Shown piece by piece: positions 17,822-25,875 of a stretch of 53,667 nt of DNA. The stretch comes from Desulfobacterales bacterium (GTDB lineage Bacteria; Desulfobacterota; Desulfobacteria; Desulfobacterales; JAHEIW01): the NCBI GenBank assembly GCA_020348305.1, contig CP070746.1, positions 5,972,511 to 6,026,177 on the forward strand, read 5' to 3'. Position numbers and translations under genes: made by a program. The notes under the pieces are model-generated. The model was not told the DNA's origin. It made no database searches and worked only from the letters and a program-made list of their open reading frames with translations. Every line of letters starts with the position of its first letter. The first letter of the stretch is position 1.

Positions 17822-17975
17822 TTAAAGCGCCGGTGCAAAAGATAAAGAAAAAAATAGCAGCTTAAAGTGATCCAGATAGGTTCCGCAGATCAAGATCGTC
17901 AGGCCGCCGTTTTCCAGTTCCTGTAAATCCTGCAAAACCCCGGATCCGCTAAAAGTGAGTTTAACTCCATTTATC
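17822..17975 (-). pseudogene. YedF-like (selenium/sulfur metabolism) C-terminal remnant
   Basis: The frame reads INGVKLTFSGSG, then VLQDLQELENGG and LTILICGTYLDHF, closely matching the C-terminal DsrE-like part of YedF proteins, which normally have an 'EILxCGTCLDxxxL' end. The second cysteine of the CGTC motif is Tyr here. The N-terminal TusA-like half and most of the middle are missing, with a stop just upstream. A frameshifted non-YedF tail ends the frame at 17822. It is a decayed gene fragment that overlaps the ferredoxin remnant by 15 nt in another frame. Confidence 0.6.
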
Positions 17976-18188
17976 CTTGGACATCAGGTTTAATCCCAGT
18001 TGATGCCGTTTCTCATCCGGGCGTGGGGACTCTGTGCGTTGCTTCATCTGCAACCCCCGCAGCTTACGTAACTGCTTGTCTTCGGCTTGGAAGACAATTG
18101 CACCGGGGACACATTCTTTTACGCAGGCCGGATCCCCTCCGCAATAATCGCATATAATATTTTTTCCATGGATATTTCTCCTCAGTAG
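17961..18188 (-). pseudogene. 4Fe-4S ferredoxin C-terminal remnant
   Basis: An open frame without a start codon encodes HGKNIICDYCGGDPACVKEC followed by VPGAIVF. This is the last CxxCxxxxxCxxxC cluster motif of HycB/AOR-associated ferredoxins, plus a ~45-residue hydrophilic tail. Only this cluster remains and a stop lies just upstream, so the N-terminal three clusters were lost. Ferredoxins of this kind usually serve aldehyde:ferredoxin oxidoreductases. An intact oxidoreductase lies 15 kb away at 33044 without a ferredoxin beside it. Confidence 0.6.
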
Positions 18189-18267
18189 TTATAATCCGGG
18201 TCATCCGGTATAAAAATTGAGAACTATTCCGATTAAATCAAATCCATTTGAGCTTCGCTGAATTTGA

Positions 18268-19491
18268 TCATGCGATCCTTTTTCCAACGGTTTCATTAAC
18301 CGTGATACCCAGTTTGGCGAGTTCCTGGAAGCAATAATGGCGGGCATCGGCATGGAGCTGCTCCGGCACAAACACCCCCTTTTCCGTAAAGGCATTGTCC
18401 ACCATCATTTTTACGAAAACCGAGGCACATTGGCCCGTCAGATAAGCCTCGTGGCTCAAGCCGGATTTCTCAAAGGCTTCCACCAACCCCGGTGCATTGA
18501 CGTAACCGTCAATCCGCACAGGCTTACCTTCTTTGTTGCCATCGACCCGCACCAGAAAAGCGCCTTCGTCCTTGACCAGCCCTTCATCAAGGATGGCTTT
18601 GATTTCATCCGGAAATTTAGGCGCCGGCGGACATAATTTGAGAACTAAATCCATCGGAACGATGTCGGCACCCTTTACCGTCACCGGTTCCTTCGAAAGC
18701 AATCCCAAATGATAAAGCGATTCGGAAAGCTCTACATGGGGGCCGCCATATTTGAACTCGACGTTCTTGACGCCTTTGAGCACCTTATCGGCCAACAACC
18801 CCATCGTAACCGGCTCATCGTGTTCATGGTCGACCATGCGGATCTCCTGATCAATCCCTATAAATTTCATCATCACCGGACGACTGAAGGGTTTATCCTC
18901 CACGATATTTCCATTCTCGCAGCGGAAGGTGCTATATGCCATGTCTCCGAAGGCCACTTCTGGAGACCACCAGAATGGCGTAAATTTCCGTGCCCATACC
19001 CCCTCATAGATATAAATACCGATTTGATCACAGGTGTCCAATTTATCAACGGATTCTCTTGCGATGACATTGGCAAGACCGGGCGACGATCCGCAACCCA
19101 CAAGTGCCGTTAGCTCGTTTTCTTTGAAATTTTTATGCCACTCGGAAAAAATCAGCTTATAGCTCTCGACAAAACCGATGTCTTCCATGGGGCCGGCCAT
19201 ATCCACATAAGAGGCATTCACCGCCAGAGCGGCCTCCATGATGATCAGATTGAACTCCAACGGCAACCCATTTACCATCAGATCAGACCCTTCAGCCGCC
19301 TTGATTAAATTATTGACGACCCGGGCGTCAATCTTTACGGCGGTTGCCTTTTTCAGTGATTTGCTCAGTTTTTCCGCAGCCCTGATGTCATAATCCGCAC
19401 AAATAATTTCAGATACCCCGGGGTGTTCATCCATCCGTCTGGCAATGGTGCTGCCTTGGGCGCCAACACCGATAATGATAATTTTTTTCAC
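18268..19491 (-). CDS. Saccharopine dehydrogenase-family NAD(P)-dependent oxidoreductase
   Basis: A 407-residue Rossmann-fold enzyme. The N-terminus has the dinucleotide motif GVGAQGSTIARR at residues 8-19, with the acidic ADYD end of beta-2 (33-36). The LPLEFNLIIMEAALAVNASYVDMAG stretch and the GCGSSPGLANVIAR segment near 132-145 are typical of the saccharopine dehydrogenase / homospermidine synthase-like superfamily. The reaction is probably oxidoreduction of an amino-acid-derived C-N bond in lysine or another amino acid pathway, with the exact substrate unknown. It is a single minus-strand gene flanked by decayed genes on both sides. Confidence 0.85.
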   Translation of the reverse strand: MKKIIIIGVGAQGSTIARRMDEHPGVSEIICADYDIRAAEKLSKSLKKATAVKIDARVVNNLIKAAEGSDLMVNGLPLEFNLIIMEAALAVNASYVDMAGPMEDIGFVESYKLIFSEWHKNFKENELTALVGCGSSPGLANVIARESVDKLDTCDQIGIYIYEGVWARKFTPFWWSPEVAFGDMAYSTFRCENGNIVEDKPFSRPVMMKFIGIDQEIRMVDHEHDEPVTMGLLADKVLKGVKNVEFKYGGPHVELSESLYHLGLLSKEPVTVKGADIVPMDLVLKLCPPAPKFPDEIKAILDEGLVKDEGAFLVRVDGNKEGKPVRIDGYVNAPGLVEAFEKSGLSHEAYLTGQCASVFVKMMVDNAFTEKGVFVPEQLHADARHYCFQELAKLGITVNETVGKRIA

Positions 19492-19591
19492 TTTTTTCCC
19501 TTTCTACAGCGAACTATTTTGCTCCAAATTCTTTATATTTGCTAATAGCCTTCCTTCTGTGATTTCACAACTTGTCTGCGAAATAACTTAG

Positions 19592-19747
19592 GCCAAATTT
19601 TTTGTCAAGGAAACCGACCAGGTTTTGGGTAGACTAAAAAAACTTGAGGCACTGAAGTATGTTGCTCTGACTATCGGGGGAACCGATATTGATGTGGAGT
19701 TTATTGCCGGGTCACTGGCTGAACTTAAGTCTTTGATTTTTGAATAA
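19592..19747 (+). pseudogene. Lrp/AsnC ligand-binding domain remnant
   Basis: A 51-residue open frame with no start codon encodes LKYVALTIGGTDIDVEFIAG followed by SLAELKSLIFE. This is the second half of the AsnC/Lrp RAM domain (VxxxxxxxGxxDxxxExxAxxxxEL). The helix-turn-helix and the first half of the domain are absent, and a stop precedes the frame. It is a 5'-deleted regulator gene lying directly upstream of the GntR promoter. Confidence 0.6.
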
Positions 19748-19759
19748 GAAAATTTCCGC

Positions 19760-19789
19760 TTGACAAATATATTAGTATACTAGTATATC
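19760..19789 (+). promoter_or_regulatory. Promoter with overlapping palindromic operators for the GntR gene
   Basis: TTGACA at 19760-19765 is followed after 18 nt by TATATC at 19784-19789. Two overlapping perfect 10-bp palindromes lie between and across the hexamers: TAGTATACTA at 19773-19782 and ATACTAGTAT at 19777-19786. The GTATAC core is common in operators of FCD-type GntR regulators, so autoregulation by the gene starting at 19855 is likely. Confidence 0.6.
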
Positions 19790-19854
19790 AGTTTCCAAGA
19801 TTCATTCTAGGCCCTCAACTCTCGTCGTTAACGTTTAGTGATTGATTCTCAACA

Positions 19855-20505
19855 ATGGAAAACATATCCCAAACAAATTTCACAATCCCCTCCACCCATC
19901 AATTATTGCGAACTCAAGTCTATGAATACCTGCGCAATGAGCTAAAAGCGGAAAATCTGAAACCCGGAATGTTTATCAGTATGAATCAACTGATGAAAAG
20001 TTTAGGTATCAGCCGAACCCCGCTCAGGGATGCGTTACTGCAGTTGCAAACCGAGGGCTTTGTGACTTTTCTTCCTCAGCGAGGAATCCAAATAAATAAG
20101 CTGAGCCAGAAAGACATTGAGGATATGTACGCAATGCTCGGTGCGCTGGATTCTCGCATCCTGCTTTCCGTATTTCATAAAATTGGGCCCCGGGAAATCG
20201 AGCAAATGAAGCAACTCAACCAGGAAATGTACACCAACATTTCTGAGGATAGATTCTATAATTACTGGGATTTAAATACGGCATTTCATCATGCCTATCT
20301 TGACCTATCGTCAAATGCACCCATTTTGAAGCAGCTCAATATCATCCGCCAGCGGTTGTTTGAATTCGGCAAGAAAGATTGGAGCCGAAAGATGCGCGAA
20401 ATGAATTATACCGAGCATCTGACGATGATTGAGCTCATCGAGAAAGGGGATGCTGTTGGGGCGGCAGATTTTATGCGGGATGTGCACTGTGTCATCAACT
20501 ATTAG
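19855..20505 (+). CDS. GntR-family transcriptional regulator (FCD subfamily)
   Basis: A 216-residue repressor-type regulator. Residues ~15-80 form the winged helix, including MNQLMKSLGISRTPLRDALL and the wing FVTFLPQRGIQINKL. Residues ~88-212 form an all-helical FCD ligand domain containing the metal-site segment NTAFHHAYLDLSSN. FCD regulators usually sense small carboxylates or amino acid derivatives. It is the first gene of a long plus-strand catabolic cluster and is preceded by a palindromic operator, so it is the obvious controller of the nitrilase-to-amidase genes that follow. The ATG at 19855 lacks a strong ribosome site. Confidence 0.88.
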   Translation: MENISQTNFTIPSTHQLLRTQVYEYLRNELKAENLKPGMFISMNQLMKSLGISRTPLRDALLQLQTEGFVTFLPQRGIQINKLSQKDIEDMYAMLGALDSRILLSVFHKIGPREIEQMKQLNQEMYTNISEDRFYNYWDLNTAFHHAYLDLSSNAPILKQLNIIRQRLFEFGKKDWSRKMREMNYTEHLTMIELIEKGDAVGAADFMRDVHCVINY

Positions 20506-20540
20506 AAACGATTACAAAGGCTCATCTAATGCCCGTGAGC

Positions 20541-20613
20541 TGCGTTGCGAATCGGCTTCAAAATGCTTACGTACTATCGTGTACGCTCCGCTTTTGAACC
20601 GATTCGCGCCTTG
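20541..20613. repeat. Long imperfect palindrome (REP/MITE-like)
   Basis: GCGAATCGGCTTCAAAA at 20547-20563 pairs with TTTTGAACCGATTCGC at 20592-20607, with a single unpaired G. The ~28-nt centre contains further self-complementary ACGTAC / GTGTACG parts. It has no coding potential and lies between the GntR and nitrilase genes. I recall similar sequence as dispersed repeats in related genomes, but cannot check that here. It could also act as a transcript hairpin. Confidence 0.6.
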
Positions 20614-20735
20614 CTCACAAGCATGATCTCAACCTTTGAAACCGTTTCGGGTATTTTTGAAATCGTAAATTTTCGAAAACATTTTCCCAGAATCAAAACC
20701 TTATGGTGTAAGCTCAAAAACAAATAGGGGGAAAA

Positions 20736-21596
20736 ATGGCCAGATATCTTGGAATTGCTGGGATACAAATGGAAGTCGCATATGGAAAAGACAATTCGGA
20801 TGCGATGATGGTGAACTTAGATCGAACAGTTGCCCTTTTTCCCTGGGTTGATATTGTGTTGTTTAGCGAACTTTGTGTAAGCGGAATCGATATCAATCTG
20901 GCTGCACCCATCCCCAATGCGTTTCTCGATAAATTCACTGAATGGGCCCAAAATGAAAAGAAATGGCTTATTCCGGGTTCATTTTATGAAAAAGAGCAGG
21001 ATAAAATTTATAACACATCTGTCGTTATCTCCCCGGATGGTGAGATCACAGCCAAATACCGCAAAATTTTTCCATGGCGACCTCTTGAAAAGAACGAAGC
21101 CGGCGAAGAATTCTGCATATTCGACATTCCCAATAAAGGACGCTTTGGTCTCTGTATCTGTTACGATGTGTGGTTTCCCGAGGTGGCGCGTAATCTGGCC
21201 TGGATGGGAGCTGAAGCTATTTTTTGTCCCACGGCCACTTACACTTCAGACCGACCCCAGGAGATGATTCTGGCCCAGGCCGCTGCAATTTCAAATCAGC
21301 TATTCTTCTTTAACGTCAATGGCCTGGGTATTGGTGGTATCGGCCGATCAATCTTCGTTGATCCGGAAGGACATGTCCTGCAGACTTCCGGAGAAGGATT
21401 TGTAATCATGAGTGAAGTCATTGATCTGGATATTGTCTCTCGTGTTAGAGAATACGGAACGCTAGGAACCAGTCAGGTATGGAAGGATCTTGGGAATTTT
21501 AAAGGAAAATTTCCTATATATGAGAAAGGCATTCGCAAGGGAGAAATTTTTAAGTCGTTGGGACCTCTTGAACTTCATAAAAAAATTGGTCGTTGA
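20736..21596 (+). CDS. Carbon-nitrogen hydrolase (nitrilase superfamily amidase)
   Basis: A 286-residue cytoplasmic amidohydrolase of the nitrilase superfamily. The Glu-Lys-Cys triad is visible: E45 in FSELCVSG, K110 in KYRKIFPW and C142 in LCICYDVWFPE. Members hydrolyse amides, carbamoyl groups or, rarely, nitriles. The length and YRK/CYD motifs fit an aliphatic amidase, N-carbamoyl or omega-amidase-like branch rather than a true nitrilase. It is the first enzyme gene after the GntR regulator, with an AGGGGG-type ribosome site. It probably acts in the same pathway as the M20 hydrolase and amidase downstream. Confidence 0.9.
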   Translation: MARYLGIAGIQMEVAYGKDNSDAMMVNLDRTVALFPWVDIVLFSELCVSGIDINLAAPIPNAFLDKFTEWAQNEKKWLIPGSFYEKEQDKIYNTSVVISPDGEITAKYRKIFPWRPLEKNEAGEEFCIFDIPNKGRFGLCICYDVWFPEVARNLAWMGAEAIFCPTATYTSDRPQEMILAQAAAISNQLFFFNVNGLGIGGIGRSIFVDPEGHVLQTSGEGFVIMSEVIDLDIVSRVREYGTLGTSQVWKDLGNFKGKFPIYEKGIRKGEIFKSLGPLELHKKIGR

Positions 21597-21615
21597 AGAA
21601 AATCTGATTCAAACG

Positions 21616-21625
21616 TTGTATACAG
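21616..21625. promoter_or_regulatory. Possible second GntR operator half-palindrome
   Basis: TTGTATACAG has the same GTATAC core as the operator at 19773 and lies 155 nt before the M20 hydrolase gene, in the only sizeable gap in this part of the cluster. The hexamer alone occurs elsewhere by chance, so support is weak. Confidence 0.3.
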
Positions 21626-21779
21626 AATACTTTAATTCTTGATTTAACATTCTGTAATGTATTAAATTTTAAATCCAATCGCCCCCACAGATATTCGAAT
21701 CCGGGAAAGATTACCACCGAAGTGGTATGGGTTGTTACTCCGTCTACATATTAATTTGATGACCAACTCAGGATGAAAA

Positions 21780-23045
21780 ATGGAAAAAATAGAAAAACAA
21801 ATTCTTGATACCGTGGATCATTTAACTGATGACATCCTCGATTTTACCTGCCGGCTTGTGGCCGAACCAAGTACCCTGGAAAATGAAGCATCAGCCCTTC
21901 AGGTCATGGAAGAAGAATTGACCAAGCTTTCATTTGACTCTATCAGGGTTCCCATTGATCCAGCCAAACTTTCGGAGCATCCGGGGTTTGCAGTGGTACC
22001 CTGGTCCTATGAAGGTCGATATAATGTGGTCTCCCAAAGGGAGGCCAGTGCTGAAGGGGGGCGGAGCGTTATTTTTAATGGCCACCTGGATGTGGTCAGT
22101 CCCGAACCGATGAGACTTTGGGACACGGACCCCTTCGACCCAGTTGTGCGAGAAGGCTGGCTTTATGGCAGGGGTGCCGGGGATATGAAATCAGGTGTGG
22201 CCGCCATGACGTATGCCGCCCATGCTGTGGAAAAGGCCGGCTTCGGCTTTAAAGCCCCGGTTACGATAGAGGCAGTCATCGAGGAAGAGTGCGGGGGCAA
22301 TGGAGCTCTAGCATGTATAGCTGCCGGCTATGACGCGGAGGCTGTCCTTATTCCTGAGCCTATGGGTCCCACTATATTAACCGCCCAAATAGGTGTACTC
22401 TGGTTCAAGGTCAGTCTTACAGGTGTACCCCGCCATGTTTACGAAGCCCAGGCTGGGGTGAATGCCATCGAAAAGTGTATTCCCTTAATTTCGGCCCTCC
22501 GAGATTTGGAAGCCGAAATGAATCAAGAGGTTCATCCAATTTATGAAGGCATCCAACATCCGATTAATTTGAACATCGGTATCATCAAGGGTGGGGACTG
22601 GCCGTCTACAGTGCCGGCTGCCGCCGAGTTCCACGGCCGCTTGTCCTTTTTTCCAGGTAAAACCTATGACCAAACGCGGCGGCGGATCGTTGACACAATC
22701 GCCCAAGCGACACAAGCTGATCCCTGGCTGGCCAAAAATCAGCCGGAAGTTGAGTTCTATGGTTTTAGGTCGGAGGGTCATATCGCAAATCGCAACCAGC
22801 CGGTTTTCAACACACTAAACCAATGCCACCGGGAAATGAAGAGCCAAGACGCAAGTGAGTTCATTTCCACTGCAACAACAGATGTACGGGCCTTTCATTA
22901 TTTTACCCGGGCTCAAGCGACGTGCTACGGCCCTGTGGCAGAGAATATCCATGCTGCCAATGAGAGAGTAGAGATCGAGAGTGTGATTCACACGGCCAAA
23001 GTTTATGCCTTATTCCTCGCGCGCTGGTGCGGCATTGTGGAATAA
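21780..23045 (+). CDS. M20-family amidohydrolase (ArgE/DapE-like deacylase)
   Basis: A 421-residue metallohydrolase of the M20 family, which removes acyl or carbamoyl groups from amino acids. Metal ligands and catalytic residues are visible: H102 and D104 in NGHLDVVSP, D135 in YGRGAGDMKSG, and the Glu pair E169/E170 before CGGNG. The lid/dimerisation domain lies between ~200 and ~320. The enzyme fits acetylornithine deacetylase or succinyl-diaminopimelate desuccinylase-like proteins. With a nitrilase-family amidase upstream and an oligopeptide-type importer downstream, catabolic deacylation is more likely than biosynthesis. An AGGA ribosome site lies 5 nt before the ATG. Confidence 0.9.
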   Translation: MEKIEKQILDTVDHLTDDILDFTCRLVAEPSTLENEASALQVMEEELTKLSFDSIRVPIDPAKLSEHPGFAVVPWSYEGRYNVVSQREASAEGGRSVIFNGHLDVVSPEPMRLWDTDPFDPVVREGWLYGRGAGDMKSGVAAMTYAAHAVEKAGFGFKAPVTIEAVIEEECGGNGALACIAAGYDAEAVLIPEPMGPTILTAQIGVLWFKVSLTGVPRHVYEAQAGVNAIEKCIPLISALRDLEAEMNQEVHPIYEGIQHPINLNIGIIKGGDWPSTVPAAAEFHGRLSFFPGKTYDQTRRRIVDTIAQATQADPWLAKNQPEVEFYGFRSEGHIANRNQPVFNTLNQCHREMKSQDASEFISTATTDVRAFHYFTRAQATCYGPVAENIHAANERVEIESVIHTAKVYALFLARWCGIVE

Positions 23046-23046
23046 G

Positions 23047-23217
23047 AATATAAGTTGCGCGCATAACGCCACACCATGGAAAAAGCAGCGATTAATTTGG
23101 CCTGGTTATCAAGGACGATTATCTGCTGACGGAAGTTTATACGAACCGGAATCCGAGTGGCCCCTGATGCTCAACGCAGTACGCTGGCTAATTCGCAATC
23201 AAGGATCTCATTGAGGG
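23047..23217 (+). pseudogene. Possible C-terminal gene remnant
   Basis: After the M20 stop, one frame reads DGSLYEPESEWPLMLNAVRW then LIRNQGSH to a stop at 23214. It looks like a protein C-terminus, but no start with a ribosome site precedes it. I cannot name the family. It may be left over from a deleted gene between the hydrolase and the transporter. Confidence 0.3.
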
Positions 23218-23278
23218 GCAGTTTTTGGTCGAATCAATCCTAATAAAATTATTGTCCTGGATTTAACGTTAAAACACA

Positions 23279-24157
23279 ATGGCTTCAGAGGGTAATACTA
23301 CAGATGATACGCGCCGCAAGAACAACAAAAAGATTCTGCTGCGGCGCATCCTGCGCCAGAAATCAGGACTACTTGGTGCCCTCCTGATTCTGTTGTTTTT
23401 AACCACGGCGGCATTTCCAGGACTGTTTTCGAACTACGATCCGCTGGAGATGAACAAGAAGCACCGCCTGGAAGCGCCGTCAGCACAATTTTGGTTTGGC
23501 ACCGACGAGTTCGGACGGGACATCTTCAGCCGGGTGATCTTCGGGTCCCGGATTTCCCTGTTTATCAGTTTTTTTACGGTGGTGCTGGCCAACATCGGTG
23601 GCATCATCATGGGCGTATTGGGCGGATATTTTGGAGGTATGCGGGACAACGTTATCATGCGGATGATGGACGTCTTGTTCTCGTTTCCGTTCATTTTACT
23701 GGCCATTTTGATCATCGCCATCACCGGGCCGGGTGTCTTCAACGTGATCATATCCCTGGCTGTGGCTTATCTGCCGTACTCAGCGCGCATCGCGCGGGGT
23801 GCTGTGTTGGCGGTCAAGGAAAGCCAGTATGTCGAGGCGGCCAAGGCCTCCGGAGCCAGCGACTTGCGAGTGATTGGTAAGTACATTATGCCCAACATCA
23901 CGGCGCCTATTGTGGTGTACGTCACCATGAGCTTTGCGTTTGCCTTGCTGTCCGAGGCCGGGCTGCAGTTTTTGGGCTTGGGGGCCCGGCCCCCGATACC
24001 CTCATGGGGCCTGATGCTCAACGAAACCCGGGGCATTATTGAATTCGCACCCTGGACCGGTATTTTTCCGGGGCTGGCCATCGCCCTGGCAGTAATAGGA
24101 TTCAACCTGTTTGGCGACGGGTTGAGGGATTTACTCGACCCCAAAATGAAGCAATAA
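23279..24157 (+). CDS. Dipeptide/oligopeptide-type ABC permease, DppC/OppC family
   Basis: A 292-residue inner-membrane permease. It has the DppC hallmark N-terminus (HRLEAPSAQFWFGTDEFGRD around residues 62-81), about six helices and the EAA-type loop VEAAKASGASDLRVIGKYIMP near 184-204 that docks the ATPases. It forms a heterodimer with the DppB-like protein encoded further downstream. In most dpp/opp operons B and C are adjacent, but here C comes first and the binding-protein gene sits between. The ATG at 23279 has only a weak ribosome site. Confidence 0.9.
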   Translation: MASEGNTTDDTRRKNNKKILLRRILRQKSGLLGALLILLFLTTAAFPGLFSNYDPLEMNKKHRLEAPSAQFWFGTDEFGRDIFSRVIFGSRISLFISFFTVVLANIGGIIMGVLGGYFGGMRDNVIMRMMDVLFSFPFILLAILIIAITGPGVFNVIISLAVAYLPYSARIARGAVLAVKESQYVEAAKASGASDLRVIGKYIMPNITAPIVVYVTMSFAFALLSEAGLQFLGLGARPPIPSWGLMLNETRGIIEFAPWTGIFPGLAIALAVIGFNLFGDGLRDLLDPKMKQ

Positions 24158-24256
24158 AGAGAGCGATTATGAGGCGAGATCCCTTTATCGCTCACGCTGA
24201 CATTTTGAGGCCGAAAAACCAACATAACGGTTCAAACCGAAAAAGGAGGGAAAGCC

Positions 24257-25780
24257 ATGTTTAAAAAAAAATCATTGTTTGTCGGTCTGAGTATTCTGCT
24301 GGTCCTTTGCCTGGCAGTTAGCGTGTCTGCTAAAGAACCCAAGTACGGTGGCACCTTGGTGTGGCGGGTGGGTGCCGAAACCGCTTCCATGGACCCGCAC
24401 GTGGCCAATACCCTGGGGTCCACCCAGCTTTTGAGCAGGATTTACAGTACCCTTTTGCGGTATGATGAAAGCGCCAATGTGGTGCCTTATATCGCCGAGT
24501 CCTGGAAGGTCAGCGAAGACGGTCTAACTTACACCTTCAAGTTGCGCAACGATGTTTACTTCCACAACGGCCGCAAGCTGACCTCGGCAGACATCAAGTA
24601 CAACATCGAGCGCATGATTGATCCGGCCACCGGCTCGCCGCGCGCCAGCCGCTTCAACCTGGTGAACAAGATCGAAACGCCGGACGAGTACACCGTGGTG
24701 TTCACGCTCAAAGATCCCTTTGCGCCCTTTTTGGGCAATTTTGCCGATCCCAACGCTATGATTATTCCCCGGGAGATCGTAGAAGATGAAAGTATTAAGA
24801 AAAAAGCTGTGGGTACCGGCCCCTTCATGATCAAGGAAATGGTGCCGGGCGACTATGTGCTGTTGGAGAAAAACCCCAAGTATTTTGTTAAAGGGCTGCC
24901 CTACCTGGATCAGCTCAAGCTCAAACTGATCACCGAAAATTCGGCCATTGCGGCTTCCATGCGCAGTAAGGCCGTTGATTTCACCGTGGTCTGGGGTGCG
25001 ATGTACAAGTTTTTCGATAAAATGAAAAACATCCGGATGCAGGACGTGCCGGTCTTTGCCTGGGCCATGCTGGAGTTCAACTCCTCCAAGCCGCCGTTTG
25101 ACAATGCCAAGCTGAGGTTGGCCCTGGCCTACGCCATCGATCGTCAGGAGATCATAGATGCGGTCATGCTGGGCAATGCCAAAGTCACCGCGCCGGTGCC
25201 GGAAGGCATGAAAGGTTATTCCGCCGACTGGAAGACCCTGGCCGGTTACCAGGTGGATCTGGAAAAGGCAAAAGCCCTCTTAAAAGAGGCGGGTTATCCG
25301 GATGGTCTTAAGTTTGAACTCAAAACCTCCACAGCCTATGCACCCTATGTCCCCACGGCACAGGTGATCCAGAGCAACCTGAAAAAAATCGGCGTAGAGG
25401 CTGAAATCATACCGCTGGAGTGGGGCGCTTACATCAAGGACATCACCAACTTTGACACCTGGGTGGCCTGCTTTCACTCTTTTCCTTCCTATACCGCTGA
25501 TCCGGACGCCTATTTGTATCGCTGGTTCCACTCCAAAGGCGCCTGGAACATCGGATTTAGTGACCCGGTCGTGGACGAATTGTTGGATTTGGGACGTCGC
25601 CTCACCGATGTTTCCAGCCGCCAGATGGTCTACCGACGCGCCCAGGTACGCCTGGCCCAATTGGCCCCGGCGGTTTATACCTGGCGCACGCGGGTGTCGT
25701 ATGCCATGCAGCCTTATGTCAATGGTGTCACGTTGACTCCACCGACAATTTACTTTGACGGCGCATGGCTGGATAAATAA
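24257..25780 (+). CDS. Dipeptide/oligopeptide-type ABC substrate-binding protein
   Basis: A 507-residue periplasmic binding protein of family 5 (SBP_bac_5). A signal peptide of 25 residues ends VSVSA before KEPKYGG. The family motifs ESWKVSEDGLTYTFKLRNDVYFHNG and SADIKYNIERM follow near residues 81-120. The ligand could be a peptide, but this family also binds nickel, opines, glutathione and heterocyclic amides. The neighbouring amidases point to an amide-containing compound. It has a strong AAAGGAGG ribosome site, consistent with high expression. A stable hairpin follows 10 nt after the stop. Confidence 0.92.
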   Translation: MFKKKSLFVGLSILLVLCLAVSVSAKEPKYGGTLVWRVGAETASMDPHVANTLGSTQLLSRIYSTLLRYDESANVVPYIAESWKVSEDGLTYTFKLRNDVYFHNGRKLTSADIKYNIERMIDPATGSPRASRFNLVNKIETPDEYTVVFTLKDPFAPFLGNFADPNAMIIPREIVEDESIKKKAVGTGPFMIKEMVPGDYVLLEKNPKYFVKGLPYLDQLKLKLITENSAIAASMRSKAVDFTVVWGAMYKFFDKMKNIRMQDVPVFAWAMLEFNSSKPPFDNAKLRLALAYAIDRQEIIDAVMLGNAKVTAPVPEGMKGYSADWKTLAGYQVDLEKAKALLKEAGYPDGLKFELKTSTAYAPYVPTAQVIQSNLKKIGVEAEIIPLEWGAYIKDITNFDTWVACFHSFPSYTADPDAYLYRWFHSKGAWNIGFSDPVVDELLDLGRRLTDVSSRQMVYRRAQVRLAQLAPAVYTWRTRVSYAMQPYVNGVTLTPPTIYFDGAWLDK

Positions 25781-25789
25781 AAAAAGAAC

Positions 25790-25814
25790 GGCGTGTTGGC
25801 ACGTCCAACACGCC
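25790..25814 (+). promoter_or_regulatory. Hairpin after the binding-protein gene
   Basis: A perfect 10-bp stem, GGCGTGTTGG at 25790-25799 and CCAACACGCC at 25805-25814, has a 5-nt loop. It lies between the binding-protein stop and the DppB start at 25876. The following CTTTAAA is a poor U-tract, so it is a partial terminator or RNA stabiliser rather than a full stop. On the opposite strand it is followed by a T-rich run. Confidence 0.65.
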
Positions 25815-25875
25815 CTTTAAACACATCAGAATTCGTCTCATTCGCTGTGGCAATTAAAGAGATATAGATACAAGG

